From the NCBI RefSeq assembly GCF_003429005.1, contig NZ_QVQV01000004.1:124518-188517 (forward strand): DNA of 64,000 nt. Reading direction: 5' to 3'. The notes below the pieces were generated by a model, which was not told the DNA's origin, did not search any database, and worked only from the letters and a program-made list of their open reading frames with translations. Source of the stretch: Paraburkholderia sp. DHOC27. Lineage in GTDB: Bacteria; Pseudomonadota; Gammaproteobacteria; Burkholderiales; Burkholderiaceae. Shown here piece by piece: positions 29,182 through 38,217 of the stretch (its first letter is position 1; the number at the start of each line of letters is the position of its first letter). Position numbers and translations under genes: made by a program.

Positions 29182-30003
29182 GTGAAGATTCGCGTGCTGT
29201 CCGATCTGCATCTGGAGTGCGACGAGCCGGAAGTCATTCCGCACGCTCAGGCGGATCTGATCGTGCTTGCCGGCGACATCCACAATCACGCAGCCGGGCC
29301 GCGCTGGGCGGCAGAAACCTTTGACGGGTCGGTGCCGGTGGTGTACGTGCCCGGCAATCACGAGTATTACGACGGCGAGTTCGGTGCACTGGAAACGGCC
29401 ATGCACGATGCTGCCGCCTCGGTCGACAATGTCCATCTGCTCAACAACGCCGCGCTGGTCGATCCGGCGGGCGAGTGGCGCGTGCTCGGCACGACGTTGT
29501 GGACCGACTTTGCCCTGTACGGCGCGCAACCGGAAGCCATTGCGGATTCGATTGCGGCGGCCGAACGCGTGATGCTCGACTTCCGCGGCTTGATCCAGAT
29601 CGCATGGCCGCATGAGCGCACCGCCGCTCCCGAAGCCGCAGCGCCGCGCAATTTCACGCCCGGCGATTCCCTCGCCCTGCACGCGCAGGCCCGCGCCTGG
29701 CTCGCAGGCGAACTGGCGAAGCCATTCGGCGGCAAAACCATCGTCGTCACCCACCATGCGCCGCATCGCTCGAGCCTTGCCGAGCGCTATGCCAACGACC
29801 TCGTCTCAGCCGGCTTCGTGAATCATCTGCCGGAGCTGGTGCGTGCGCCCGTCGCGCTGTGGATACACGGTCATACGCATACCGCATTTGATTACACCGT
29901 CGACGGCACGCGGGTGGTCTGCAATCCGCGCGGCTATCCCGATCGTCGCACCGGACAGATGGAAAACCCGCTGTTCGCATGGGACAAGGTGGTGGAGATC
30001 TAG
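29182..30003 (+). CDS. Calcineurin-like metallophosphoesterase
   Basis: A 273-residue cytoplasmic metallophosphoesterase. All five metal-site blocks are visible: D8-x-H10 (SDLHLE), GDIH, GNHEYYD, THHAPH and GHTH. The start is GTG at 29182, ten bases after a CAGGAG Shine-Dalgarno. It lies between the FAD enzyme (84 bases upstream) and the SRAP gene (94 bases downstream), all on the plus strand. The substrate is unknown; relatives act on nucleotides, nucleic acids or phosphoproteins. Confidence 0.86.
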   Translation: MKIRVLSDLHLECDEPEVIPHAQADLIVLAGDIHNHAAGPRWAAETFDGSVPVVYVPGNHEYYDGEFGALETAMHDAAASVDNVHLLNNAALVDPAGEWRVLGTTLWTDFALYGAQPEAIADSIAAAERVMLDFRGLIQIAWPHERTAAPEAAAPRNFTPGDSLALHAQARAWLAGELAKPFGGKTIVVTHHAPHRSSLAERYANDLVSAGFVNHLPELVRAPVALWIHGHTHTAFDYTVDGTRVVCNPRGYPDRRTGQMENPLFAWDKVVEI

Positions 30004-30097
30004 TCGCGCGGATCTAGCCGCCCGCTGGTCACATCCGGCGCAACGCATTAAGCTGCGGGCGTCGGCAAGCCGTTGCGCCATCCATCCGGGAGCGCTC

Positions 30098-30922
30098 ATG
30101 TGTGGTCGAATCAGCCAGTACCGCGAAGCATCGCGCTACGCCCAGCACCTGGGCCTCGCCAATCCCTTCATGCTGTTCGATGCCGCCGACCGCCGTCCCG
30201 GCTACAACCTGCCGCCCGGCACGCATCCACTCGCCATCTATCCAGACGAAACCATGCGGCCCATTCATTGGGGATACTGTCCGGACTGGGCGCGCGCCCA
30301 GAATCTGCCGCAGACCATCAACGCACGCGCAGAAACCGCCGCCGGTGGCCGCTATTTCAAGGAATTGTGGATGACCGGCCGCGTGCTGGTACCGGCGGAC
30401 GGCTGGTTCGAATGGCGGCTGGAGACCGCGCCGGAAGATGAGCGTGAGGAGAACGAAACAGGCAACGGCGCACCGGAGAGTCAGTCTGCCAGTGCGTCCG
30501 TGCTGGCCGAGAATGAGTCAACCGGGCAGATGCGCCCTCCGACGCGCCACCAAACCGATGCGATGTTCTCGAAGCAACCGGTCAGGCAACCCTACTACGT
30601 GCGTCTGAAACGCGACGAGCCGATGTATCTGGCGGCGCTATCCAACGTGCAGGGCACCCAGCCGCAAACCGAGGGCATGGGACTCGTGATCGTGACGGCC
30701 ACCGCCGACGCCGGCCTGATCGACGTACACGATCGCCGGCCGCTGGTATTCGGGCCCAAGGCCGCGCGCCGCTGGCTCGACCCGGCCATAAGCGGCGCCG
30801 AAATCGACGATCTGGCCCGTCACGCAGGCGAGCCGGCGGCAAAATTCAGGTGGTATCGGGTGAGCCTCGACGTGGAACGGCCGTTGGTCGACGAGCCACG
30901 CTTGATCGAGGCGTTGCAGTAG
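30098..30922 (+). CDS. SRAP-domain protein (YedK/HMCES-like) with insertion
   Basis: SRAP proteins form a thiazolidine crosslink between Cys2 and abasic sites in single-stranded DNA, protecting them during replication. After loss of Met1 the catalytic Cys2 is N-terminal (MCGRISQY). Asn75 (INARAE) and Glu105 (GWFEW) sit at the same numbers as in E. coli YedK, and the conserved His is at 211 (DVHDRRPL), about 51 positions later than usual. That shift equals a Glu/Ser/Asn-rich insertion at about 110-160, giving 274 residues in place of about 220. Start chosen at MCGR, because Cys2 must follow Met1. Confidence 0.93.
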   Translation: MCGRISQYREASRYAQHLGLANPFMLFDAADRRPGYNLPPGTHPLAIYPDETMRPIHWGYCPDWARAQNLPQTINARAETAAGGRYFKELWMTGRVLVPADGWFEWRLETAPEDEREENETGNGAPESQSASASVLAENESTGQMRPPTRHQTDAMFSKQPVRQPYYVRLKRDEPMYLAALSNVQGTQPQTEGMGLVIVTATADAGLIDVHDRRPLVFGPKAARRWLDPAISGAEIDDLARHAGEPAAKFRWYRVSLDVERPLVDEPRLIEALQ

Positions 30923-31182
30923 CCTGCAGTACCGTTTGGGAGCGGCTGGTTTGAGCGCCACTTAAGGGCAGCTTACGGGCACCTCAACCGCAGCATAAGC
31001 GCGGATCGAGGACCACTTGCGCGGAGCGACCGCGCGAACTCATCGAGCGCTTCGCGAAGCGCGTTTCCGGACGGCTAGCAACTGCGCGTTACCGGACGGT
31101 CAGCAACTGGTTAGCAACCGGGATGCGACTCCGGCTGCAACCCGCGCCAGCCCGAAGCCCGCTTCCCAGGACCGCCCAGAAC

Positions 31183-31338
31183 TCAACGCCGCCGCGTGTA
31201 CCCCGCCGCATCGCGGCGCTCGGCGCGGATCGGCACGAGTTGCGGTTGAGCCTTGAAGCGGCGCAGCAGCTCGCGCGAGCCCGCAATTCCGATCAGTCCC
31301 AGCATGACGGCCACGCCGATCAGCAGATGCGTATCCAT
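31183..31338 (-). CDS. Small single-pass membrane protein
   Basis: A 51-residue product, MDTHLLIGVAVMLGLIG followed by a basic tail, with one hydrophobic helix (about 4-21) and a positively charged C terminus, suggesting an inner-membrane protein with the tail in the cytoplasm. GGAAGAAGGAAT lies just before the ATG. I do not recognise a family. The region 30923-31182 between SRAP and this gene contains a 16-bp palindrome (31047-31062) and two copies of a CCGGACGG-containing 25-base repeat (from 31067 and 31092). Confidence 0.5.
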   Translation of the reverse strand: MDTHLLIGVAVMLGLIGIAGSRELLRRFKAQPQLVPIRAERRDAAGYTRRR

Positions 31339-31502
31339 ATTCCTTCTTCCTTTTTGATTCCAGATTCCTGAGCGCTGGCCGGCGCGGCCGGCAAGTACGT
31401 TGGACACCACGTTATCAAATCAAATCGGAGCCAGAAGTAAGGAAATGTTGCGACGCCGCGCTTCTGTAACATCGCGCAACGCCGCGACGAGTCCGCGCTT
31501 CG

Positions 31503-32441
31503 TCAAGTCCGGGCAAACTTGCGCAGTTCGGTTTGATCCGCCGCGAGCGTTGCAGGCAGTTCGTCGCGCAGGAATTCCACCCACGTGCGGATCTTCGCGT
31601 CGAGGTACTGGCGCGACGCGTACAGCGCGTACAGATTCATTTCCTGCGACGTGTATTCGGGCAGCACCCACACCAGCTGCCCGCTACGCAGCCCGCTGAT
31701 GGCCGAATAAATGGGCAGCAGACCCACCCCCATGCCTTCGCGCACCGCTACTGCCAGCGCTTCGGCCACGTTGACCTGAAACGTGGCGGCGCCTAGCGCA
31801 ACGCTTTCCTGGCCATTCGGGCCGTCGAAAATCCATTCAGCCGTAGGGAAGATGGGCGTCACGAGTTGCAGACAGGTGTGCCGGTTGAGATCGTTCGGCA
31901 CCTGCGGCACGCCGTGCCGCTCCAGATAGGCCGGCGACGCACAGGCTATGCTGAAGGCGCCGCCCAGCCGCTGCGACACCAGACCCGAATCCGGCAGGTC
32001 CTGCGCCAGCACGAGCGCCACGTCGTAGCCCTCGTCGAGCAGATCAGGAACACGGTTCGAGAGCGTCAGTTCGATCTGCACTTCCGGATAACGCTGCTGA
32101 TAACGCCCCACGGACGGCACCACGTAGTGCTGTCCGAAGCTCGTCATGCCATGCACCTTGAGCTTGCCGGACGGCCGCGCGTGGGCGTCGCTCGCCTCGG
32201 CCTCGGCCTGGTCGACGTAGGCAAGAATCTGCTCGCAGCGCTGCAGATAGCGCTCGCCGGCTTCGGTGAGCGCGATGCGGCGCGTCGTACGGTTGAGCAG
32301 GCGCGTGCGCAAATGCGCTTCCAGGTCGGAGACCGCGCGCGACGCATAAGCCGTCGTCGTATTCAGGTGCTGCGCCGCACCGGTGAAGCTGCCCGCTTCG
32401 ACGACCCGGACAAATACGCGCATGTTTTGAAGCGTATCCAT
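31503..32441 (-). CDS. LysR-family transcriptional regulator
   Basis: A 312-residue LTTR with an N-terminal winged helix-turn-helix (about 1-60, MRVFVRVVEAGSFTGAAQHL then RLLNRTTRRIALTEAG) and a periplasmic-binding-protein-like effector domain. The start MDTLQNMRV at 32441 has AAGGA five bases upstream, which decides against the ATG two codons earlier. It diverges from a NodT-FUSC-DUF1656-HlyD efflux operon; LTTRs in this position (AaeR type) usually activate efflux in response to aromatic carboxylic acids. Two LTTR-like boxes lie in the shared gap. Confidence 0.92.
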   Translation of the reverse strand: MDTLQNMRVFVRVVEAGSFTGAAQHLNTTTAYASRAVSDLEAHLRTRLLNRTTRRIALTEAGERYLQRCEQILAYVDQAEAEASDAHARPSGKLKVHGMTSFGQHYVVPSVGRYQQRYPEVQIELTLSNRVPDLLDEGYDVALVLAQDLPDSGLVSQRLGGAFSIACASPAYLERHGVPQVPNDLNRHTCLQLVTPIFPTAEWIFDGPNGQESVALGAATFQVNVAEALAVAVREGMGVGLLPIYSAISGLRSGQLVWVLPEYTSQEMNLYALYASRQYLDAKIRTWVEFLRDELPATLAADQTELRKFART

Positions 32442-32462
32442 ACCCATCCTTACTGAGACAGT

Positions 32463-32510
32463 GCGATTGTTACATGCTTCGTAAGAGCGATTGTCACAGT
32501 TTCCGTAAAA
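32463..32510. promoter_or_regulatory. Tandem LTTR-type binding sites
   Basis: Two adjacent 24-base copies, 32463-32486 and 32487-32510, share GCGATTGT and CGTAA. The first contains TTAC-N7-GTAA, whose inner bases fit the T-N11-A LysR consensus; the second is an imperfect version. They lie 22-69 bases upstream of the LysR start. A TATAAT at 32554-32559, 38 bases before the efflux operon start, is a likely -10 box for that operon. Confidence 0.55.
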
Positions 32511-32596
32511 ATGCCTTGCATCTTTACAGCTTATTCATGAATACCACCAAAAATATAATAACGCACAGGGTTCTATAGTCAATTCAGGGGGAAATC

Positions 32597-34180
32597 GTGC
32601 AGTGTCCGGTACAAAAAGGGATCGCCACGTTGGCCGCTCTTACGATCTCGATAATAATCGCCGGCTGCGCCAGTAACGGGGGCCTGGCACCGCAGGACCG
32701 CGCCACGGAAACCGGAACGCTCGACGCCGGCGCGGCCATCCGCGCGGCCAATGCCGAAGCACAGTGGCCCGCTGCCGACTGGTGGCACACCTATCACGAT
32801 CCGCAACTGGACGCCTGGATCGCTGCCGCTCAGGCGAATAACCCCACGCTGGCCATCGCCCAGGCGCGGGTGCGCGAGGCGCAAGCCATGACGGGCATCG
32901 CACGCGCCGCGCAGGCACCGCAGATCAACGGCAGTCTTTCGATCGAGCGTGAACACTGGCCCGACAACGTCTACTACGGCCCCGGCCCGCTCTCCGACGC
33001 GAACACCTGGAACAACACCGGCACGATCGGCCTCTCCTATCACCTCGATCTGTGGGGCAAAGACCGTAACAATACCGAGCGCGCGCTCGATCTCGCCCAC
33101 GCCAGCGCGGCCGACGAGCGCGCGGCGCAGCTCGAACTCGAAGCCAACGTGGTGCGCGCATACGTCGACATGTCGATGAATTACGCGCTGCTCGATATCG
33201 CCAACGCCACCCTGCAGCAACAGCAGCAGATCGTCGATCTGGCCACGCGCCGTCTGAAGGGCGGCCTTGGCACGCAGCTCGAACTGAGCCAGGCGCAAAC
33301 GCCGATTCCCGAATACGAACGTCAGATCGATGCGCTCGAAGAAGCCATCGCGCTCGACCGCAACCGGTTGGCTGCGCTGGCCGGCAAAGGGCCCGGCGCG
33401 GGCGACGCGATCACGCGGCCCGCGCTTTCGCTGGCGGCGCCGGCCGGCTTGCCGTCGGCGTTGCCGGCCGAACTGCTCGGCCACCGTCCGGACGTCGTCG
33501 CGGCGCGCTGGACGGTGGCGGCGCAGGCGCGTGGCATCGACGTCGCCAAGGCTAACTTCTATCCGGACATCAACCTGCTCGCCTCGATCGGCGGTTACGC
33601 GGCGGCGGGGCCGCTGTTCCAGTTCCTGCGTTCGGCCAACGGAAGCTGGACGGGCGGTCCGGCAATGTCCCTGCCGATCTTCGACGGCGGCCGCCTGCGC
33701 GCCGAACTCGGCACCTCGGACGCGGGCTACGACGCCGCGGTCGATCAGTACAACCAGACCATCGTGAGTGCGCTGAAGGACGTCGCGGATCAGGTGGTGC
33801 GCCTGCGTTCGCTGCAAACCCAGCAAAGCGACGCGGAACGTTCCGTCGCCGCCGCACGCAAGAACTACGACCTGTCCCGCGAAGGCTACAAGCGTGGCCT
33901 GACCGATTATCTGAACGTGCTGATCGCGCAGAATCAGTTGCTACATGCCCAGGAAGGCGTGGCGCGGATTCAGGCGCAGCGGCTCGGCGCGCATGCGTCG
34001 TTGATGACCGCGTTGGGTGGCGGCCTCGCCGATCCCGCGGATGGCCCGAAGCCGGATGAGACGCTGCCCGCGCATGGTCGCGGCAAGGGCCAGCCGGGGA
34101 GTAACGCCCCTGACGTCCCTAAGGCCCCTAACGCCCCGCTCAGCACGCAAACCGCCGCGCCCGCGACGGCCCTGCAATAA
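32597..34180 (+). CDS. NodT-family outer-membrane efflux lipoprotein
   Basis: A 527-residue TolC-like outer-membrane channel. A lipoprotein signal peptide ends IIIAGC with Cys24 as the acylation site. Two outer-membrane efflux repeats follow (about 60-270 and 290-480), with the WWHTYHDPQLDAWI opening and EGYKRGLTDYLNVLIAQNQLLHAQ near the end. The C-terminal 45 residues are a Pro/Ala-rich tail. The start is GTG, with GGGGGAAATC just upstream. It is first in an operon with an inner-membrane FUSC pump and an HlyD adaptor, giving a complete tripartite exporter. Confidence 0.93.
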   Translation: MQCPVQKGIATLAALTISIIIAGCASNGGLAPQDRATETGTLDAGAAIRAANAEAQWPAADWWHTYHDPQLDAWIAAAQANNPTLAIAQARVREAQAMTGIARAAQAPQINGSLSIEREHWPDNVYYGPGPLSDANTWNNTGTIGLSYHLDLWGKDRNNTERALDLAHASAADERAAQLELEANVVRAYVDMSMNYALLDIANATLQQQQQIVDLATRRLKGGLGTQLELSQAQTPIPEYERQIDALEEAIALDRNRLAALAGKGPGAGDAITRPALSLAAPAGLPSALPAELLGHRPDVVAARWTVAAQARGIDVAKANFYPDINLLASIGGYAAAGPLFQFLRSANGSWTGGPAMSLPIFDGGRLRAELGTSDAGYDAAVDQYNQTIVSALKDVADQVVRLRSLQTQQSDAERSVAAARKNYDLSREGYKRGLTDYLNVLIAQNQLLHAQEGVARIQAQRLGAHASLMTALGGGLADPADGPKPDETLPAHGRGKGQPGSNAPDVPKAPNAPLSTQTAAPATALQ

Positions 34181-34194
34181 CGCGCGGCGCTCCC

Positions 34195-36393
34195 ATGTCT
34201 ACATCCACCGCGCCCCGCCAGCCGTTGACTCCGGCGACGCTCTACACAGCCGTCGCCGACTGGGCCCGCACCGACGGCCTCACGTGGCTCTACGTGCTGA
34301 AGGCGCTGACGGCCGCCTTCCTCGCGCTCGGCATTGCAATGAAGCTCGACCTGCCGCAGCCGCGCACGGCCATGACCACCGTGTTCATCCTGATGACGCA
34401 GCAAAGCGGTCGCGTGCTGGCCAAGAGCTTCTACCGGATCTGCGGCACGCTGGTCGGGCTCGTCGTGATGCTGGTCCTGATCAGCCTGTTCTCGCAGCAA
34501 CCGGAACTCTTCATCACGTCGACCGCGATCTGGGTCGGCATCTGCACCGCGGGCTCCGCGCGCAACCGCAATTTCCGCTCGTATGGCTTCGTACTTGCGG
34601 GTTACACGGCGGCGCTAATCGGCATCCCTGCTTCGCAGAATCCCGACGGCGCGTATATGTCGGCGCTCACGCGGGTGGCCGAAATTACGCTGGGCATCAT
34701 CTGCTCGGGCGCGGTGAGCGCGCTGATTTTCCCGCAATCGGCGGGCGACCAGATGCGCAATACGGTGCGGGTGCGTTTCAGCGCATTCGTCGACTATGTG
34801 GCGGCCGCCTTGTCGGGGCAAGTGGATCGAGCCCACATCGAGGCCACCAACGCGCGCTTCGTCGCGGATATCGTGGGCTTCGAAAATACCCGCAGCGTGG
34901 CCGTTTTCGAAGGTCCCGAAGCGCGCATGCGCAGCGGCCGGCTGTCGCGGCTGAACAGTGAGTTCATGACCGCGTCGACGCGGTTTCACGCGCTGCACCA
35001 GTTGATGAACCGCCTGCACGATGCGAGCGCCGCACGTGTGATCGAAGCGCTGCAACCGTATTTCAGCGAGATCGCGCCGCTTCTGAACAAGTCCGGCCAG
35101 CCCATCCTGAGCGCCGCCGACGCCGCGCATGCCACTGCGCAACTCGAGGCTTACAAGGCGACGCTGCCGCAGCGGGTGCGCGCGACCCGCGCCGGACTGG
35201 CCGCGGAAGACGACACCCCGTTGCTCGATTTCGACACGGCGGCGGAACTGCTGTACCGCTTCGTCGACGATCTGCACGCCTACACGGCCACGTATGCCTC
35301 ACTCGCCGTGGATAACCATGAACGCGAACGCTGGATCGAACGCTACACGCCGAAGACCAACGCGCTGGCGGCGGCGATCGGCGGCTTGCGCGCCACGTTC
35401 GTGGTGATGCTGCTCGGCGCCGTGTGGATCGCCACCGCGTGGCCGAGCGGCGTCTCGCTGGTGCTGACCGGCGCGGCGACCTGCGCGCTGGCGTCCTCGT
35501 CGCCCTTCCCCGCGCGCATGGCGTTTCACATGGCTATCGGCACGGCGCTCGCGGGTCTCGTCGGGCTCGTGCTGACGTTCGGCGTGTATCCGCATATCGA
35601 CGGCTTCCCGCTGCTTTGCGTCGTGCTCACGCCCTGTCTTGCGCTGGGGGTGTTCATGACCACGCGTGCGAAGCTGGTTGGCTACGGCTTCGGCTACTGC
35701 GTGTTTTTCTGCACGCTGGCCGGACCGGACAACCTGTTCCACTACGATCCGACCGCGTTCATGAACGACGCGATTGCGCTCGTGCTGTCCATGCTGGTGA
35801 CGGCCGTGGCCTGCGCGACCATCCTGCCGCCTTCGATCCCGTGGATGCGCAATCGCCTGCTGATCGACCTGCGCCGCCAGGTCGTGAGCGCGTGTCACGC
35901 ACGGCTCACGCGACTGCGTTCGCGCTTCGAGAGCGGCACGCGCGATCTGCTGTTCCAGCTCAACGCACTGGCCGCGACCGAGCCCGAGTTTCAGCGCAAT
36001 GCGTTGCGCTGGATGTTCGCGGTGCTCGAGACGGGTAACGCCGTGCTCGACCTGCGCCGCGAAATCGCAACGCTGCCTGCCAACGCCCGCTATGCCAGCA
36101 CGATGCCGTGGCGCGTGGCGGAAACCCGCGCGCGCCGCGCCGTGGCGGCGCTGTTCGAGCGGCCGGACGAACGCCGCATGGACGCAGCGCTGGCGGCCAC
36201 CACCGATGCGATCGCCGCCGTGCAGCAGGTGTTGACGACGTTTGCGCCGCCGCGCGAGGAACGTCATCAACTGCAACGCATTTTGAGTCATCTGCATTTC
36301 ATTCGTACCGCGCTGCTCGATCCGCAATCGCCGCTGGAAACGCTGGTGGGCACGCGGACCGACGCATCACAAGGAGTTCGCCATGCCACGTGA
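34195..36393 (+). CDS. FUSC-family inner-membrane transporter (AaeB-like)
   Basis: A 732-residue pump of the fusaric-acid-resistance/AaeB group. Two clusters of hydrophobic segments (about 30-190 and 385-545) are separated by cytoplasmic helical regions; the PRTAMTTVFILMTQQSGRVLAKSFYR segment follows the first helix as in the family. Relatives export aromatic carboxylic acids. It begins 14 bases after the NodT stop, and its 3' end overlaps the DUF1656 gene by 11 bases, so the four genes form one operon. Confidence 0.92.
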   Translation: MSTSTAPRQPLTPATLYTAVADWARTDGLTWLYVLKALTAAFLALGIAMKLDLPQPRTAMTTVFILMTQQSGRVLAKSFYRICGTLVGLVVMLVLISLFSQQPELFITSTAIWVGICTAGSARNRNFRSYGFVLAGYTAALIGIPASQNPDGAYMSALTRVAEITLGIICSGAVSALIFPQSAGDQMRNTVRVRFSAFVDYVAAALSGQVDRAHIEATNARFVADIVGFENTRSVAVFEGPEARMRSGRLSRLNSEFMTASTRFHALHQLMNRLHDASAARVIEALQPYFSEIAPLLNKSGQPILSAADAAHATAQLEAYKATLPQRVRATRAGLAAEDDTPLLDFDTAAELLYRFVDDLHAYTATYASLAVDNHERERWIERYTPKTNALAAAIGGLRATFVVMLLGAVWIATAWPSGVSLVLTGAATCALASSSPFPARMAFHMAIGTALAGLVGLVLTFGVYPHIDGFPLLCVVLTPCLALGVFMTTRAKLVGYGFGYCVFFCTLAGPDNLFHYDPTAFMNDAIALVLSMLVTAVACATILPPSIPWMRNRLLIDLRRQVVSACHARLTRLRSRFESGTRDLLFQLNALAATEPEFQRNALRWMFAVLETGNAVLDLRREIATLPANARYASTMPWRVAETRARRAVAALFERPDERRMDAALAATTDAIAAVQQVLTTFAPPREERHQLQRILSHLHFIRTALLDPQSPLETLVGTRTDASQGVRHAT

Positions 36394-36583
36394 AGTTGCC
36401 GTCCTCGACGCCTATGTGCCGGCCATCGTGCTGCTGTTTGTGGCCGGCACGCTGCTGACGTGGATGCTGGACCGCGTGCTGGCCTATACGGGCCTGTACC
36501 GCGTGGTATGGCATCCGAACCTGTTCCGGGCCAGCTTGCTCGTGTGTGTGTGCGGCGCGCTGGGTCTCGCCGTTTATCGTTGA
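36383..36583 (+). CDS. DUF1656 small membrane protein
   Basis: A 66-residue protein with two hydrophobic helices (about 10-30 and 47-63) linked by a loop containing YRVVWHPNLFRAS, matching DUF1656 (AaeX-like) proteins that accompany FUSC and HlyD genes. The ATG at 36383 has AAGGAG upstream inside the end of the pump gene. The role of AaeX-type proteins is unknown; assembly of the efflux complex is an inference. Confidence 0.88.
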   Translation: MPREVAVLDAYVPAIVLLFVAGTLLTWMLDRVLAYTGLYRVVWHPNLFRASLLVCVCGALGLAVYR

Positions 36584-36596
36584 CCAGAGTCGAATC

Positions 36597-37457
36597 ATGA
36601 CCATTCGAAATATTGTGGGTTTTGTCGCGACAGCCATCATCTTCGCGTTAGCGATCTTGATTGGCCGAGCCTTGTGGGTGCACTACATGGATCAGCCGTG
36701 GACACGGGACGGCCGCGTGCGCGCCGACGTCGTCAACATTGCGCCGGACGTCTCCGGCGCGGTCGTGGCGTTGCCGGTGCACGACAACCAGATGGTGAAG
36801 AAGGGTGACCTGCTGATGCAGATCGACCCCGCGCACTATCAGATCGCCGTCGAACAGGCCGAGGCCGCCGTGGCCGCACGCAAGGCCGAACTGCAGATGC
36901 GCCGTGACGACGCGAAGCGCCGCGCCGACATGGACAGCATGGTGGTCTCGAAGGAGAGCATGGACAATGCGACCCATACCGCCTCAGCAGCCGAAGCGGC
37001 GTATCAGCAGGCCCAGGCCGCGCTGGATGCAGCAAAGCTGAATCTGGAGCGCACGCGGGTGGTATCGCCCGTGGATGGTTACGTGACCAACCTGAACGTA
37101 TTCCAGGGTGACTACGCAACGGCGGGCGCAGCGAAACTGGCCATCGTGGATAGTCATTCGTTCTGGGTGTATGGGTACTTCGAGGAGACGAAGCTGCCGC
37201 ACGTGAACGTGGGGGATAAGGCGCAGATGCGGTTGATGAGTGGCGGCGTGCTGCAGGGACACGTGGAGAGTATTTCGCGAGGGATTTATGACCGCGATAA
37301 TCCGCAGAGCCGGGAGTTGCTAGCGGATGTGAATCCGACTTTCAATTGGGTCAGGTTGGCGCAGCGCGTGCCTGTGAGGATTCGGATTGATCAGGTGCCT
37401 GAGGGGGTAGTGCTTTCGGCTGGTACTACTTGTACTGTTGTTGTGCAGCCTGGTTGA
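36597..37457 (+). CDS. HlyD-family membrane fusion protein (AaeA-like)
   Basis: A 286-residue periplasmic adaptor. One N-terminal membrane anchor (about 8-27) is followed by a lipoyl-like half motif (VVNIAPDVSGAVVALPVHDNQ), an alpha-helical hairpin rich in Ala/Glu/Lys, the second lipoyl half (VSPVDGYVTNLNVFQGDYA) and a beta-barrel region. It would link the FUSC pump to the NodT channel. The start MTIRNIVGFV is chosen over an upstream frame. Its stop lies nine bases before a large inverted-repeat element. Confidence 0.92.
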   Translation: MTIRNIVGFVATAIIFALAILIGRALWVHYMDQPWTRDGRVRADVVNIAPDVSGAVVALPVHDNQMVKKGDLLMQIDPAHYQIAVEQAEAAVAARKAELQMRRDDAKRRADMDSMVVSKESMDNATHTASAAEAAYQQAQAALDAAKLNLERTRVVSPVDGYVTNLNVFQGDYATAGAAKLAIVDSHSFWVYGYFEETKLPHVNVGDKAQMRLMSGGVLQGHVESISRGIYDRDNPQSRELLADVNPTFNWVRLAQRVPVRIRIDQVPEGVVLSAGTTCTVVVQPG

Positions 37458-37466
37458 TGTTTTTTT

Positions 37467-38212
37467 TGCCTGCGGCGCTGGCTGTTTTTGTTGGCGCTTT
37501 TTTGCTTTTTTTTTGGCCTTTCTCTTTGGCCTTTCCTTGATTTCTTATTGGTTTATTTGCGTTGCCCCTGTGCGGGGCAGCACCTACTTTTCTTTGCCTG
37601 CCGCAAAGAAAAGTAGGCAAAAGAAAACGGCTCACACCGCCAGCTTGTAGGTGTCTCCCTCGCCGCTTCCGTGGCGTTGGTCCGAGACGAGACCCTCCCT
37701 CGCGCCGCATCCCTCCGTGACAAAGCATTCATTCATCCCACTTCGCACTGCGTGCGTCGCGGTTGGGTCTGCATGGGGAAGCGGGCGGGGGATATTTTGG
37801 GCTGCCCTCCCTCCAGACTAATTAGATATCCAAACGAATCTTCGGCCGACCTGAAACTGTGGGAGTCGCGCCAGCAGTTGCGCAAACTGGGCCAACACCT
37901 TGGGTTATGCCCAACGGCGGGGCGCGCAGCGCAACGCTGGAGCGAATGACGGCCTGGTCACAAAGGGAGGAAATGCGAGGGCTGATCTCGTCTCGGACCA
38001 ATGCCGCGAGCGTGGCGAGGGAAACACCTACTGGCTGGCGGTTTGAGCCCGCTTTCTTTGCTTACTTTCTTTGCGGCGGCAAAGAAAGTAAGTGCCGCCC
38101 CGCACAGGGGCAACACAAATAAACCAATAAGAAATCAAGGAAAGGCCAAAGACAATGCAAAAAAAGGCCAAAAAACAACGACCAAAAACAAAAACAGCGA
38201 GCGCCGCAGGCA
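37467..38212. repeat. Large inverted-repeat intergenic element, copy 1
   Basis: This element fills the whole gap between two convergent genes. Outer ends are TGCCTGCGGCGCT (37467) and its complement ending at 38212. Further in, CTTTGGCCTTTCCTTGATTT (from 37524) is mirrored ending at 38151. Then come a GCCCC-TGTGC-GGGGC hairpin (37564-37578), a perfect 15-bp hairpin (37583-37597 with 37603-37617) and, in the right arm, a 14-bp hairpin (38061-38074 with 38079-38092). Open frames inside are short and repetitive and I call none as genes. It is homologous, in opposite orientation, to copy 2. Confidence 0.9.
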
Positions 38213-38217
38213 AAAAA

